Assembly (NCBI GenBank): GCA_036897095.1
Contig: JAYMSP010000706.1
Location: forward strand, 1-43,346
Direction of reading: 5' to 3'
Origin: Plantago elongata
Taxonomy: Eukaryota; Streptophyta; Magnoliopsida; Lamiales; Plantaginaceae
DNA length: 43,346 nt
The stretch's first letter is position 1, and each line of letters begins with the position of its first letter. Positions 17,489-28,960 of the stretch are shown piece after piece. Made by a program: the position numbers and the translations under genes. The notes beneath the pieces were generated by a model. That model saw nothing but the letters and a program-made list of their open reading frames with translations. It ran no database searches and was not told the DNA's origin.

Positions 17489-20400
17489 ATGTCTCGAGCT
17501 TCCAAGCGAAAATCTGATCAAGCAGCAACAACTGCTCCGCCCAAAGTCGCTCGCGGTGATGCGGCTCGTTCCGGTAAATTATCATTTCCGCCTTTTCATT
17601 TCTGCTCTTGTTAGTTTAATCTGTACGCTTGTTTATGGACTCGTTTATGTGTCATCTTGTCTGTTTATGGACTCGTTTATGTATTTCTTCTTGTTTCTTG
17701 CTCGATTAGTGGGTTTTTGTGTGTTTAATTGAGTATAAGAACTCAGTTGTTGTTGTTATGAAGAGATTTTGGAAATTCTTGTAATTTGAATGAATAAGTG
17801 AATTGAATAAGAGGCTTGTTGATCTGTTTTCGATTTTGTTCTTATCAAACAGTTGTTCTGTTTAAGTGTTGATCTGTATTGAAGAGTTTGTAATTCATTT
17901 AGCATGTGTTTTTTTGTTTGGAATGTTTGTTCGAATGTTTACGAGTTTATGAGAGACTGAGAGTGTACTCAGCTGGACATTATTTTATGTTTTGAGTATG
18001 CTGATTTGTAGCTTTATTCCATGTCAGCTACGAGTAAAGCTGCGACCAAGCAGATGGCACGAATTGATGATTTCTTTGCCAAATATTCGGATAAAGATTC
18101 GGGAATGATTGAGTGAGTTTATGTTCTTGCTATAGTCTTTTCCACGGCATATCGTTTAATCTATTTCTGTATTCTACATAGATGCTTTATATCCTATCAC
18201 TTGATCTTTTGAGTTGACAAGTCAAGAATTATTACAGTCGTTCTCCTAAATTACAGTTGGTTTTTCGAGGGGGAGACTTATGGAATACACTGTACGGGTT
18301 ACCCAAATCTGTAATAAGATAGTTCTTCATATATGTATACTAATGCAAATAAGCTTCTCTAGACTCGAGGTTTACGTTACTTTTATTTTTTTTTAAAACT
18401 AAATAAAGTCTTGCAGAATATGTGTTAAGAAAAAACATGTATAGTTTTAAACATGTTTTATTATGGTAACAAAGTTATGGTTAAACCTGAGGTAGTCAAA
18501 AGAATATAGCGGCATTATTTCCACGTCATCTTCCCAGTCACAACATTATAAATGCAATTTGATGATATTCTGAACTATTATGTCCAACTTTTTCTTTTAA
18601 GATAAAGTCTTAGTTGTTATATTGAACTACTATTTATATCCACTGACTGTATATACTTTTGTACTGTTGATTTTGGCAATGTGATTCAAATCTATGAAAT
18701 TTTGCAAACTTAACGAGTCTTATAGCACTGTCCAGTTAACTTGTTTTGAAAGAAAATCCTTTCATCTTTTGTTATCTTCATTGAAAGCCATGCAGGTATC
18801 CGTAGAATCCAACTTAATCTTTTTGTTTACCCGATTTAAAAATCATACAGTTTCAAATATGCTTCTAGTTTTTATCCATATCATCCTGAAAATGTTTTTG
18901 AGCTACGAGATCCCATTTTTCCTAGTTCTCCTTTGGAAGTTGCAACTTAAAGATGCCAATTTATCTTTTGAGGTCAAAAGACACATGCCAGGTCTACAGG
19001 AATTACATCTGAGTTGCTTGCAGGCTGTTTTCAATATCCTTATTTGGTTTATTTTTCACCCTTTTCGAGTTCTTACTTTTCTTGACCACTGAGTTATTAT
19101 GCTTAACTGAGTTGTTCTTTTGTTGCTAAAGTATTAGTAACGACTCAATACTAAAATAGGGAGACATTTTTTTGGTGAGCATGATCAAGCTTCCTCTTTT
19201 AACTATATAGCGCCTCTCATGTCACACGTGATGTTTCAATGCTGGCACTTAAGCATACAATATACACAATTGATGTTGCTCCAATAAACCACTATTGTTT
19301 ATCTAGTTTATCTTATTATCTACCACAGTCCAGCAGGGATCGTGAAACTATGTTCAGATTTGAAAGTGTCACATACCGATATCAAGGTTTTGATGCTTGC
19401 TTGGTAAGTTTTGTTTTTGATTGTTTTCTTTAACAATACAACATCTTCTCTAGGGTGTACATTCCTTTACCTTGACAAATTTCACTTGTTTTTAGGAAAT
19501 TGAAAGCTGAAAAGCAGGGTTATTTTACTCAGGTATGTGCAGTGATCTTCAATTACTGACTGACAATTTGACGCAATAGGGAGGTATCTAGTTTTTTGGT
19601 TTGCTTTTGGTGCTTTATTAAAAGTTCAAGATGTACGTTGGTTTTTTGTCAAGATTTTAACCACTTGTGTCATGATGAGTAATTTTTATCTGGATTAATA
19701 TGACAACCTTCCTGTTTCAACCTTTATTCGCCTTTCATCGCTGTCTGTCTGTCTCTCTTGATTTTATGTTACACCCAACTACACACCTGAAGGTGCTGAT
19801 TTCTTTATTTTGCACAAGGCAAGAAGTTTTGATCTCGTAGAAAACAAGAGTATTCTGCCTGTCAAATAGTATGTGCATCCTAAATAATTAATTAATGGTA
19901 CTAAGTTGCTTCTCTCTTTTCAGTTGTTTGCCAATGAGGTTGTTTCAGCTCTGTTTTGACATATTATCCATATAAACATAAAAAATACCTCAGTTGCTAT
20001 AACTAGAAGAAGAATATTTTTTATTTGATTTAGATTAAAAAAGATTTCTCACAGGTTTATATAACATGGTATATCCCTAGTATTTCTTGATATATGTTTA
20101 TTTTGTTGATACTTTAACATCATTTTGTGAGTAAAATCACCATGAGCATTCCTGCACATTCGGATACCTTAGCAATAGCATATATCGTCTCATTTCACAA
20201 AGGATTGGTCCTTGAGTCACATCCATGTAGTTATTCTTGTGGGTATATTGTTATTTACTTTCTACAGTTTTTCCTCCGATCATCAGGATGAGTGGCGAAG
20301 CGCCATGAAAGCTCTTCAAGTTGACACCATCGCTAAATTGAGGAAAGCTCTTCCAGAATTGGAAAAAGAGGTAATTTTTTGTTTTTCCGTTAATGTTTTT

Positions 20401-21500
20401 TCCTAATGCTTTGTCCATGTTGAGAACATGGCCTCTCTAATCCTTTGATGTTATTGATGTGTAGGCCCTGAAGCCGGAAAATTTTGACGATTTGTATACG
20501 TTTGCTTTCCGTTTTAATCTGGGTAATGATGATGTTGTTTTCAGAACCTGCCGTTTACAGAAAGTATTTGGAATTTTGTTTGCTGTGACTTAAAAAAGAT
20601 CAAAATCAAAATCTAATTAAATATTGGTTTGTTCAACTTTTTCAGATGAAAAGAAGAAGTGCTTGGACATTGAGACTACCTGCGATGTGCTAGAACTAGT
20701 TCTGGGATCTAAATATCGCCCTCAGGTTGATTCCTTCATTGAATACATTAAGGTAAGCTACCATAATTTGGGTTTTGCTTGTAGGCTTTTTGGCATTATC
20801 TATGTCTTCCTATGCTTGACTGTATCATATTTAATGGCCCCTTATCACCTGTCTAATCATTGATCTGGTGTTTTTTGTCCTCATTAGCTTGCAGTATCCC
20901 TTTTCTTTCTTCCTTTGAGTTTTCATCTACCTGTCCTGAGCATTGATAATATTTCTATCATTTCATTTTTCCATCAGGTCCAGGAAGATTACAAGGTTAT
21001 TAACCTGGATCAGTGGACAAACTTCCTTCGATTTTGCGAAGAGGTAATTCTGTCTTCTAAAGTTTCTGTGCAGTTGAGTTGAGTTTTGACATGACATATC
21101 CGAAATTATTACTTAGTTTAGCAGTATGAGTATGATTAGGTACATGACTATGGACATGTGGTTTATAGATTTTTGTATTATCAAATGAGTTATTTTTTGG
21201 GTTGGCTCTTGTAGCTGTAATGTTCATTATTTACAGGAAAATGCAAAGGTGTGACCATTGCTTTTACTATTTTGGTATTGTGGAATCAATTTTGTCAATA
21301 AGTCGTGTGTCGGGTCTAAACTGCTTAAGTGACCAAAAACTTGATTTTCATGCCTTTCAGGTTTCTAGTTATTAATTTTCTTGTTTCTTTCCTTGAAGAT
21401 AAGCTTTCCAGACCTCCAGAACTATGATAACTGCCAAGCTTGGTCTTTAATTCTCGATAATTTTGTGGAATGGAAGAGGGCAAAAGACGTGGATTCATAA
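17489..21500 (+). CDS. DCN1-like protein (cullin neddylation, PONY domain)
   Basis: Scaffold-type co-E3 that promotes NEDD8/RUB1 transfer to cullins. Nine exons join in frame: 17489-17573, 18028-18112, 19329-19403, 19496-19532, 20287-20370, 20465-20522, 20646-20752, 20978-21043, 21399-21500, giving about 232 aa. Residues 1-30 are basic and Ala/Pro-rich (RASKRKSD), possibly a nuclear signal, with no UBA domain. The PONY/DUF298 domain follows: FFAKYSD, LCSDLKVSHTD, LMLAWKLKAEKQGYFTQDEW, LPELEKE, FAFRF, IETTCDVLELVLGSKYRPQV, INLDQW, LRFCEE, ISFPDL, and LDNFVEWKR at the end. Exon 3 is hidden because its frame opens only between splice sites; it was found from LCSDLKV and the matching phases. No defect was seen. 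The large introns of about 1.2 and 0.75 kb hold no recognisable gene. Confidence 0.92.
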
Positions 21501-23090
21501 GAATTATAACTTAACATGTTTCTGAAAAGGTATGATCCAAACATCAGTGTTTTAGTTATCGTTCTGATGTATGCAAAAGATATTTATGCACATAATTCTA
21601 CCGGATTTACTTCTGATTACACTTCAATGTTGCTTGCAGGTTTTTTCCTCCGTATATGGAATACGGGTCAAGGCATAGATACCAGAGTATACATAGCCAT
21701 TTTCCAACACATCTGTGATACCTCATACTTTTTGACTTGTTTTATACATTGTTATCGTCATTCGATTCATTGTTCTCTTTCTTCGAGTTTTCTGAGGGAC
21801 TGGAGATGAAATCCGCAGTCTGGGTTTTGAGGGTTTATATGCTTATGCGAAATTATAATGATTAATGTGACCAAGCTGTTTCAACACTGTTTCATTATGA
21901 GAACTTTTGGTGCAACTGTTCGAACTATTACATTTGTCGTTCTTATCTCTATATTTTGTTAAATTGTTCTTATCTCTATATTTTGTTAAATGGGAATTTG
22001 GTCACTACCACCTTTTTAGATGTTCAGTATATGATCTAGAATTCCTGATGCAAATTATAATTCATCATGTGTTTTATGATGTTGCCACGGAGGCCCTATG
22101 TAGCAAAACTAACTGCTAACTAGTAGATGGTCAGTATAGCTACTGGTAAATAAAGTCATAATACATCAAAATAATCTCCCTTTGACAAGTAATTATCAAT
22201 ATAATCAATACAATTTTCAATCAAAAGATAATAAAGTAACTTTGATATTTTAATTCATCTTCATCTTCATCTTCTTATATTCAAAGAAAAGTACGGCCAA
22301 TTTGAAAATGAGTCGATTGGAGCTTCGGCATGGAGCTTCTCGTGTGTGTATTCTTTTGTTTGAAGAAGATGGATGGGAATTATATACTTTAAGGTTTCTT
22401 TATCATAATATAAAAATTTGACGGTTTAATTGTAATAAGATCAAAAATAAAATTTAAAGGAAAATATTTTTCACTCTCCTATTTATAATATTGCCACCAA
22501 ATTTAATTTTTGTTCTTCAATATAAAGATTTGTATTTCAGTTTAAAATTTATCCTTGTAATAATATGTAAAATATTAGCACTCTTTCCGTTTAATTGAAT
22601 TTCATACATTAAGGTTGACACGTAATTTTATGTGAAACGTTAAGTAATTATAAAAATTGAAGAAGATGGGAGAAAATGTATTTTTAGTGGCTAAATATAT
22701 AATTTCAGTATGAAGTTGAGATTGTTTATTATTTGTTAATAATGTAATTTATTTTTATAGTAATGTATGAAAGAAAGGACGGTTAAAAATGACATACGAG
22801 GGAGTAACAAAATAGTTCAAAAGGCATAGAGAAAATGCATGTGTAAATTGGCCTTTCCGGTCGGGCTACAGAGCTATCATTGGCATAAAATTGTACTCTA
22901 AGAGAACAATAGATTTAGTGCTTTTTGTTAAAACTCTATTGTGCTCAACTGATCTGACAAAAATTAGATCATGCGTTCAACTCCCATCGAAACAGATTTA
23001 TATTCTAGGGTATGCTAGTGTTATAATATAGCATTACGATTATAATTGTTGAACATGACGAATTTATCAATCGATTCTAGATGCAAATCA
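21501..23090. other. Intergenic region with minor repeats
   Basis: The beginning is presumably the 3' UTR of the DCN1-like gene. A 27-base unit containing ttcttatctctatattttgt is tandemly doubled at about 21938-21989. A Stowaway-like element is proposed at 22579-22805. No coding sequence is supported; the open stretches here are low-complexity AT-rich translations. Confidence 0.45.
22579..22805. mobile_element. Possible Stowaway-like MITE
   Basis: The left end reads cactctttccgt and the right end, on the other strand, reads gttactccctcgt. Both ends are followed inward by a shared tttcatacatta (right end on the opposite strand). The ctccctc-type end resembles plant Stowaway elements. The ends are diverged and the TA target duplication is not clean, so confidence is limited. 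Confidence 0.4.
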
Positions 23091-23690
23091 CTACCAATCT
23101 CTATTCAGAGAATATAATCATCCATTTTGAGGAATCGAACTCGTGACCTCATGGTTACGGGATGTCGTCTCAGCTTGCCACTCGGCTACAAACGCTTTGA
23201 CAAAATTTATTATTAATTGCATAATTAATAGAGTTTTTCCCGTGACCTCATGGTTACGGGATGTCGTCTCAGCTTGCCACTCGGCTATAAACGCTTTGAC
23301 AAAATTTATTATTAATTGCATAATTAATAGAGTTTTTTTTATTAATTAACATGAAATATAACATTACAATTTAAAGAATATAATCACCCATTTTGAGGAA
23401 TCGAACCCGTGACCTCATGGTTACGGGATGTCGTCTCAGCTTGCCACTCGGTTACAAACGCTTTGACAAAATTTATTATTAATTGCATAATTAATAGAGT
23501 TTTTTTATTAATTAACATGAAATATAACATTACAATTACAATTGTTGAACAAGATGAATTTATCAATCGATTCTAGATGCAAATCACCACCAATCTCTAT
23601 TCAGAGAATATAATCACCCATTTTGGGGAATCGAACCCGTGACCTCATGGTTACGGGATGCCTCAGCTTGCCACTCGACTATAAATATTA
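23090..23690 (-). repeat. Tandem array of tRNA-derived SINE units
   Basis: Read on the minus strand, a tRNA-like head occurs four times. A-box matches (TAGCCGAGTGG or one-base variants) are at 23671-23681, 23444-23454, 23278-23288 and 23178-23188. B-box matches (GGTTCGATTCC or a one-base variant) are at 23627-23637, 23397-23407 and about 23131-23141. The A-to-B offset is 44-47 bases, as in a tRNA promoter. The second unit from the left lost its B box through a junction near 23238. Units are joined by an AT-rich tail ending ttgtcaaagcg. Tail lengths differ between units, so the array arose by repeated duplication with deletions. A- and B-box spacing together with the repeated head supports a Pol III SINE origin; the family name is not known to me. 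Confidence 0.8.
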
Positions 23691-25009
23691 GATTTCATAT
23701 AATATTTGTAATAGTACGATTTGTGATTTTTTAAAAAAGAAAAGACAATAAACTTTTCAAGCGATTTTCAAAACTAAATTGATGGTGGTGAAGGCAGTTC
23801 GCAATTGCTCCCAAAAGATTGTGAAGTTATTTGGATATTGATAAATGTTAATTTATATTATTATTTGGTGGAATACGATTTGGAATAGGGGTTTGAAAAA
23901 ATAAATAATTCCAGGGCAGTTGCAATACAACGAATTAGGACATGGGCAGACTAGCAATACAAAAATATGACAATGGCATTATGAAATATCGATTTGGGGC
24001 AGAGTCGCAGAGGTATAATTAATGTCAAATTTCACCAAGGACCTTGTGTGATTTACTGCAAAGTGCAAGCATGAATGTTGGGCACAGGAATATTTTGCAA
24101 ACTGTTATGCTGGATCATAACGTTTTGAAATACGCTCGAGCGGCTGGCCGGTACGAGCCAACGTTTTGCTACCGGTCAGATTGATCCTTCCAAAATATTT
24201 ATTTTAATTTCTTATTTTGTAACAACTAAGGAGTCACAATATTTGTTGCAACCATGATCTCATATTTGATTATGTAATCACATATGATATTAGTTGATAA
24301 CTGTTACATAATTAAAACAAATGGGATATTACATTTGTTACTCATTTATATAAGGGTCTCAAAATCAGTAAGAAACGACATAGCGAACAAACGCTTCTAT
24401 TCTTCTTACTATTCTCCCCCCATCAGTTCATGATCTCATATATTAATTGATGATTGTTACATTATTAAAACAAATGAGTTGCTAGTGGGTATCTCCTTTC
24501 TCTTGGGTGTAGTTCCTTTATTAACTCTTTGCTCAACTTGCTGAGACATACTAGGCGATATGAAGGCTACATATCGTTTCAACTTAATTATCCTTTATAG
24601 GGTCCGTCCTTTTTGTTAATTTTTTTAAAAAACAAATGAGTTGTTACATTTGTTCATCGCCTATACAATGGTCTCAGAAACAGTAAGAAGAGACACTGAA
24701 ACAAACCTTTCTCTTATTCCTCCTTCCCTGATTTAGCACCAAGCATCATAAATTTTAATTTATATTAATCTTAGAAAAAATTACTTCTTGATTTACTACA
24801 TCTTTCCTAATATAAATGGGATTGCTTTCAATATAATAAATTGTGATTTGCATTTAACACTAGTCACATTAATCTCTGTGTGTGCACACATAACCTCATT
24901 AGATGTCAATATCAAGTTAATGAAATGATTTAAAAATAATAAAGTTATCTCAATTCTGACTCATGTTTGTTAGTTCAAACACATAAAGTTAAAGCTCGTT
25001 CTACTCATA
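23691..25009. other. Repeat-rich intergenic region
   Basis: No gene is visible. The stretch 24255-24725 contains LTR-like direct repeats, listed separately. A GC-richer patch around 24130-24185 (gctcgagcggctggccggta) stands out from its AT-rich surroundings but forms no ORF. Confidence 0.45.
24255..24725 (+). repeat. LTR-like direct repeats (possible TRIM or rearranged LTR)
   Basis: A block at about 24313-24410 (aaaacaaatg, ttacatttgtt, ggtctca, cagtaagaa, gacat/gacac, aacaaac, cttctta) recurs with divergence at about 24631-24725. Part of it (catgatctcatat, attaaaacaaatg) also occurs at 24429-24480. The first block carries a TATA-like tttatataaggg. These features resemble short LTRs with a promoter. 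No primer-binding site, polypurine tract or target duplication was recognised. Confidence 0.4.
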
Positions 25010-25270
25010 AACATGATATTTCGCTCGATTAAGTTAAGCCTCGAATTGGATTTAATATGTACGTGAATATATGAAATATGTATTTACATTGAAAAAGTTG
25101 GATTACCTATCATTCAAATGTTGGGTAGAATCAAACATAAGCGTTGCTTTTATTCTCCAAATTTCTTAAGTTTCAAAATTACATAAATTATTCCAATTCT
25201 TGTTACTTAAATATAACTTTCAGATGACAAACTTATGTGGTTGGTATTTTCGGTGATGTATCCCACTTGT

Positions 25271-25750
25271 TCACTCATCCTCATCTGATGATGGCGTCCT
25301 GTTAAGGTCGAGGATTCGTTTGTTCCCATGAGCATTTGGTGACCCATGCACCTTCACATGATTGTGAAGGCAGGGAGATCGATAGTTCCTCTCAGGGGGT
25401 GGTACCATCTCGGGGACCGGAGGTTCTGCAGCTACCACATCCTGACTAGCATCTGGAGACTCCAACACATCAGGGCGATCAATGAAAAGATCTTTAGCAT
25501 CTATTTCTTCCTGTGAAAACTCAAGATCCGTGAGTTCAGAAGTCCATGAATGACTCGAGTATCTAGCACTCTCTTCCTCCGCAAACACATATTCCTCCCT
25601 ACCTCTCTTTTGTTGGTGCAACAACATCTCTCTAGGCAGAGTTGGTGTCGGAGACGGAGCCAAAGATGGAGCGGGAGTCGGAGATGACTGAACCTGAACC
25701 TTTGATGGCTCAGATGGAAATTTAGATGTTACCTTGGAAGGATCACTCAT
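25271..25750 (-). CDS. Small acidic Pro-rich protein with C-terminal EAR motif (paralogue A)
   Basis: Function and family not recognised. Single-exon, 159 aa. The ATG at 25748-25750 was chosen because the only in-frame codon beyond it that could start is GTG, and the paralogue starts in the same way. Layout: Ser/Pro/Thr-rich N-terminus (residues about 1-45); conserved block QQKRGREEYVFAEEESARYS with a basic patch; acidic middle (EFSQEEIDA); variable segment; and C-terminus DLNRTPSSDEDE. DLNxxP is a known EAR-type repression motif that recruits TOPLESS-like corepressors, so a transcriptional repressor or adaptor role is inferred. No DNA-binding domain is visible. A TATA box lies 96 bp upstream. 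The paralogue is at 28413-28871. Confidence 0.7.
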   Translation of the reverse strand: MSDPSKVTSKFPSEPSKVQVQSSPTPAPSLAPSPTPTLPREMLLHQQKRGREEYVFAEEESARYSSHSWTSELTDLEFSQEEIDAKDLFIDRPDVLESPDASQDVVAAEPPVPEMVPPPERNYRSPCLHNHVKVHGSPNAHGNKRILDLNRTPSSDEDE

Positions 25751-25838
25751 TTTCACAAATTTTGAAAGATATTATCCTTACTTCCTGGGTAAATGGTTAG
25801 AAAGTAAGTGTTTGTAGATATTGGATGCACGTAGGGGT

Positions 25839-25846
25839 TATTTATA
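25839..25846 (-). promoter_or_regulatory. TATA box of EAR-motif paralogue A
   Basis: TATAAATA on the minus strand, about 96 bp upstream of the ATG at 25750. It is conserved at the equivalent place in paralogue B, which supports both being transcribed genes. Confidence 0.6.
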
Positions 25847-26920
25847 GTAGTTGAATAATATAATTAGTCAAAGACTCTTCATATTTTCTTTTTGAAAAGA
25901 ATGAAAAAAAAGAAGGTAATATTACTAAAGTAAAAATGAAATGGTAATATATATAATCTTGTGTTAGATTTTGAAAAATGTACATTTTTACTTATGAAAG
26001 AATTCTTCATACTTTATCTTTAAGTTGGAAAAATAGAATAGGATTACAAAAGTAATGGTGAGATTACAATATTATATTGTTATATATTTGGCACAATATT
26101 TACTTGGATATTGTTATCGTTTAATTTCCAAAAACGAATACGACAATTCAAATTATATCGATGTTTGATTAGTTTGATTTCCGGCAAAATTAGCACTTCT
26201 TTGTCACCATTAATGACTTAGCACGAAAAGGGCGAACTGCAAAATAAAATAAAACATTATTGTGGTGCGGAACGAATATATTTTAATAATTGCACACATG
26301 ACAGGTGGAAAGATAATATGTGTAATACAAAATTAAAATTATATGTTACGATGTGATAATATATATCTGAATAACGATGTAAATTGCTTTTGTACGTAGC
26401 TAGAAATATATGATTGTTGTGATATGAAATTCTTAAAAAATATTGTTAACTCGTAGTTTTCATGTCTTGATGCAAACATGATTGTGACGTACACCAATTG
26501 ATTTTATAGTAATTGGTTGGATAATATATGGAGTTGATCATGAAAGAAAGAATATGCATGTCGTATAATCCAAATGCTATTTATCAACTCTATGAAACAA
26601 ATCGATTATATAGTGCAGATAAAGTGATCATCATATAGACACAATACTATCTCAAATGTATGTGTGGATACTCTCTATATGTTCCAGTTTAATAAATAAA
26701 TAAATTATAATTCCTCCAATATGAGAACCTCCTATATTTAGTTTCTTTACAAACTTAGAGTATAAATTACACTTCAATCATATTTGACCTGTACGAAGTT
26801 ATTATTGGCTCATATGTAGTATATAGTATCGTATAATTAACGTGAAGATCGATCGATTACGTATTTACTCCATACACTTTACATCCCGAACTAAGGTTTA
26901 TGTTCATAATATTGGTCAAA

Positions 26921-28046
26921 CCTTTCAAACAACAGATAAATTATTTTGTTTAATCCCCATCCCTTTCTTATACCATTTTCTCTCTTTATCTCCTTCGGCT
27001 GACCACCATGCATCTCTACCAACACCCAACTTCCATTTGTGCCACCTCTACCTCCATGCCACCACCATCGTTGTCGTCGCATCAAATCAACCCTCACTAT
27101 GATGTCATCTCAGATGGTGCTGCCTCCTCATTTTGGGCAATCCTACTAATTCAATCTAGTCTTATAAGTTCTATATTGTTTCAATATGAAAAGCTAATTG
27201 AGTTTATGCAATTGTACCGATTTACTTGAGGTTGCCTAAATCAGATTTATTTTAGTAGTATATATACTAATTTACATGTAAAATTTTAGTAGCATTAACT
27301 AATTTGTATAAGCCAGGTTACAAGGACTGGTTTAGCATAAGATGTATTATATTGGACTGACTTAGAATAAGCTAAATTACATTCGACTGATTTAGTAAAA
27401 TCAAGATTAATTTTGACAGCTAAGTATAAGCTACGTAACATTAGACTGACTTACATATATGTGTTTAATGTCATCTGAATGATTTGCATAAGCTAGTTAT
27501 ATTTGACTGATTTAGTATTATTATTGTAATTAATGATATGTATAATTGTCAAGTTAGTTTAAATTACTTGTTAGTAGTATGTCAAGTTAGTTTAAAACTA
27601 CTTGTTAGTAGTATTATTATTAATACTTTCATGCTTGACAAGTATGAAGATTTTGTAATGAAGCTAGGTAGTATGAATTGTGTGCATGTGTGTATACTTC
27701 CTCCGTTCCTCGTTAATTGTTCAGTTTACAGTTCATGTATAAAATAAGGAGAATAATATTATAAGACTATATAGTATATGCATAGTTTATAACTTTATTA
27801 GTAGTTGGTTTGATTGTTTAAATTAGTTTTGGGTTTTTTAAGAGTAGTGTTGGATATTATAATACTCCCTCTGCCTCGTAGTTTATAACTTTATTAGTAG
27901 TTGGTTTGAAGATGAAGTTGGAACGGACCAAAACGAAATACGAGAAGATGAAGTTGGGATGGAGGGAGTATTATATATCTGTTCGTAAATTGGCAAACTT
28001 CACTGGAACCCAAAAAATTTGCAAAAGTGAACAACTTGTAAGAGAC
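26921..28046. other. Spacer between the duplicated segments
   Basis: No gene is supported. The open stretch at about 27008-27110 translates a Pro/Ser-rich low-complexity sequence from CCA/CAC repeats. A duplicated phrase (gtcaagttagtttaaa with ttgttagtagtat) lies at about 27547-27612. A Stowaway element is at 27865-27968. Confidence 0.5.
27865..27968. mobile_element. Stowaway-type MITE
   Basis: The element begins ctccctctgcc and its end read on the opposite strand is ctccctccatccc. It is flanked by TA on both sides (27863-27864 and 27969-27970), the target duplication of Tc1/mariner-type Stowaway elements. Length is about 104 bp and it has no coding capacity. Its left half (tagtttataactttattagtag) is shared with sequence near 27782-27805, suggesting a nested or duplicated neighbour. 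Confidence 0.65.
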
Positions 28047-28169
28047 TAACTCAGTTATGTTAAGCCTCGAGCTGACTTTAACATACATACATACATACAT
28101 ACATACATACATACATACATACATACATGATAACTCAGTTATGTTAATCCTTGAGTTGACTTTAACATT
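28047..28169 (+). repeat. ACAT microsatellite between two short direct repeats
   Basis: Twelve ACAT units fill 28081-28128. They are bracketed by copies of a 38-base phrase starting taactcagttatgttaa (28047-28084 and 28131-28169). The phrase corresponds to the outer edge of the segmental duplication, so copy B gained a local duplication with expanded microsatellite here. Confidence 0.85.
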
Positions 28170-28412
28170 TAAGTGAATATATGAAATGTGAATGCAAATA
28201 TGTTTGATTACCTATCGTGCAGTTTTGCTGGGTAGCATCAAACATAACCCTTGCATTTATTTTACCAATTTCTTAAGTTCCAAAATTACATAAAATATTC
28301 CAATTATTGTTATTTAGATAAAATGTTCAGAATACAAACTTATGTGACTGAAATGTAATTATAGAGAGCTAGAGATAAGTATTTTGTATTTGTTGAGATA
28401 TATCCCACTCGT

Positions 28413-28871
28413 TCATTCATTCTCCTCTGGTGGTGGTAGCTCGTTAAGGTCCGGGACTCGGTAGTTCATATGAGGTTCTGGTAGCTCAGCTGGCACCACA
28501 TCCACTGGATCATTAAGGTCGGGGATTTGGTAGTTCCTCTCAGGAACCGGAGGCTCTGCATGTAGCACCTCCTTACGAAGATCTGGTAACTCCAAAATAT
28601 CAGGGAGATCGTTGTACAACTCTTCAGCATCAATCTCCTCCTTTGAGAACTCGAGATGTGTGAGTTCAGAAGTCCGTGGACGACTCGAGTATCTAGCACT
28701 CTCTTCCTCCGCAAACACATATTCCTCCCTGCCTCTTTTTTGTTGGTTCTGCAACATGTCTTCAGGCAGAGCTGGTGTCGGAGACGGAGGCAAAGCTGGT
28801 GCAGGAGCCTGGGACTGAACCTCTGATGGCTCAGATAGAAATTCGGATGTTACTTCAGAAGGAGAACTCAT
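28413..28871 (-). CDS. Small acidic Pro-rich protein with C-terminal EAR motif (paralogue B)
   Basis: Single-exon, 152 aa, paralogue of the gene at 25271-25750. The ATG at 28869-28871 is used; the codon two positions upstream is GTG. The N-terminal Ser/Pro-rich region, the block QQKRGREEYVFAEEESARYS and the acidic segment are shared with A. The second half differs: it has two Pro-Asp-Leu-Asn repeats (IPDLNDP and VPDLNELP). The last repeat is a canonical DLNxxP EAR motif at about residues 141-146, ending in an acidic tail as in A. Function is unknown; corepressor recruitment is inferred from the motif only. The TATA box is about 89 bp upstream. The intact frames in both copies despite diverged flanks suggest they are maintained by selection. 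Confidence 0.7.
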   Translation of the reverse strand: MSSPSEVTSEFLSEPSEVQSQAPAPALPPSPTPALPEDMLQNQQKRGREEYVFAEEESARYSSRPRTSELTHLEFSKEEIDAEELYNDLPDILELPDLRKEVLHAEPPVPERNYQIPDLNDPVDVVPAELPEPHMNYRVPDLNELPPPEENE

Positions 28872-28952
28872 TTTCACAAATTTTGAAATATATTGTTCTG
28901 ACTTCTTAGGTAAAGCTCAGGAAGTAAGTGTATTGTAGATGCATGTAGGGGA

Positions 28953-28960
28953 TATTTATA
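28953..28960 (-). promoter_or_regulatory. TATA box of EAR-motif paralogue B
   Basis: TATAAATA on the minus strand, about 89 bp upstream of the ATG at 28871. It is equivalent to the box upstream of paralogue A. Confidence 0.6.

Larger units (their letters stand above)
25010..26920. repeat. Segmental duplication, copy A
   Basis: The region matches 28130-30340 in the same orientation well beyond the gene it carries. Shared landmarks outside the CDS include ttcacaaattttgaaa, gtaggggttatttatagtag (gtaggggatatttatagtag in copy B), tttggcacaatatttact, cgtagctag(a/g)aatatatgattg, ttttcatgtcttgatgcaa and catgtagtatatagta. The sequence is diverged by point changes and indels, so the duplication is not recent. 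Outer limits are estimated by eye. Confidence 0.8.

Noticed and set aside
18694-19092. 132-codon open frame
   Set aside because: It lies wholly inside the second intron of the DCN1-like gene and gives a low-complexity hydrophobic translation with no recognised domain.
23118-23566. Open frames on both strands over the repeated units
   Set aside because: The frames exist because the same repeat is copied; they have no start context or protein similarity.
23090-23690. CRISPR-like regular repeats
   Set aside because: Units are unequal in length, carry Pol III A and B boxes and lie in plant nuclear DNA. They are explained by SINE units.
26842-27229. Two overlapping short open frames
   Set aside because: Low-complexity CCA/CAC-rich sequence; translations look compositional rather than conserved.
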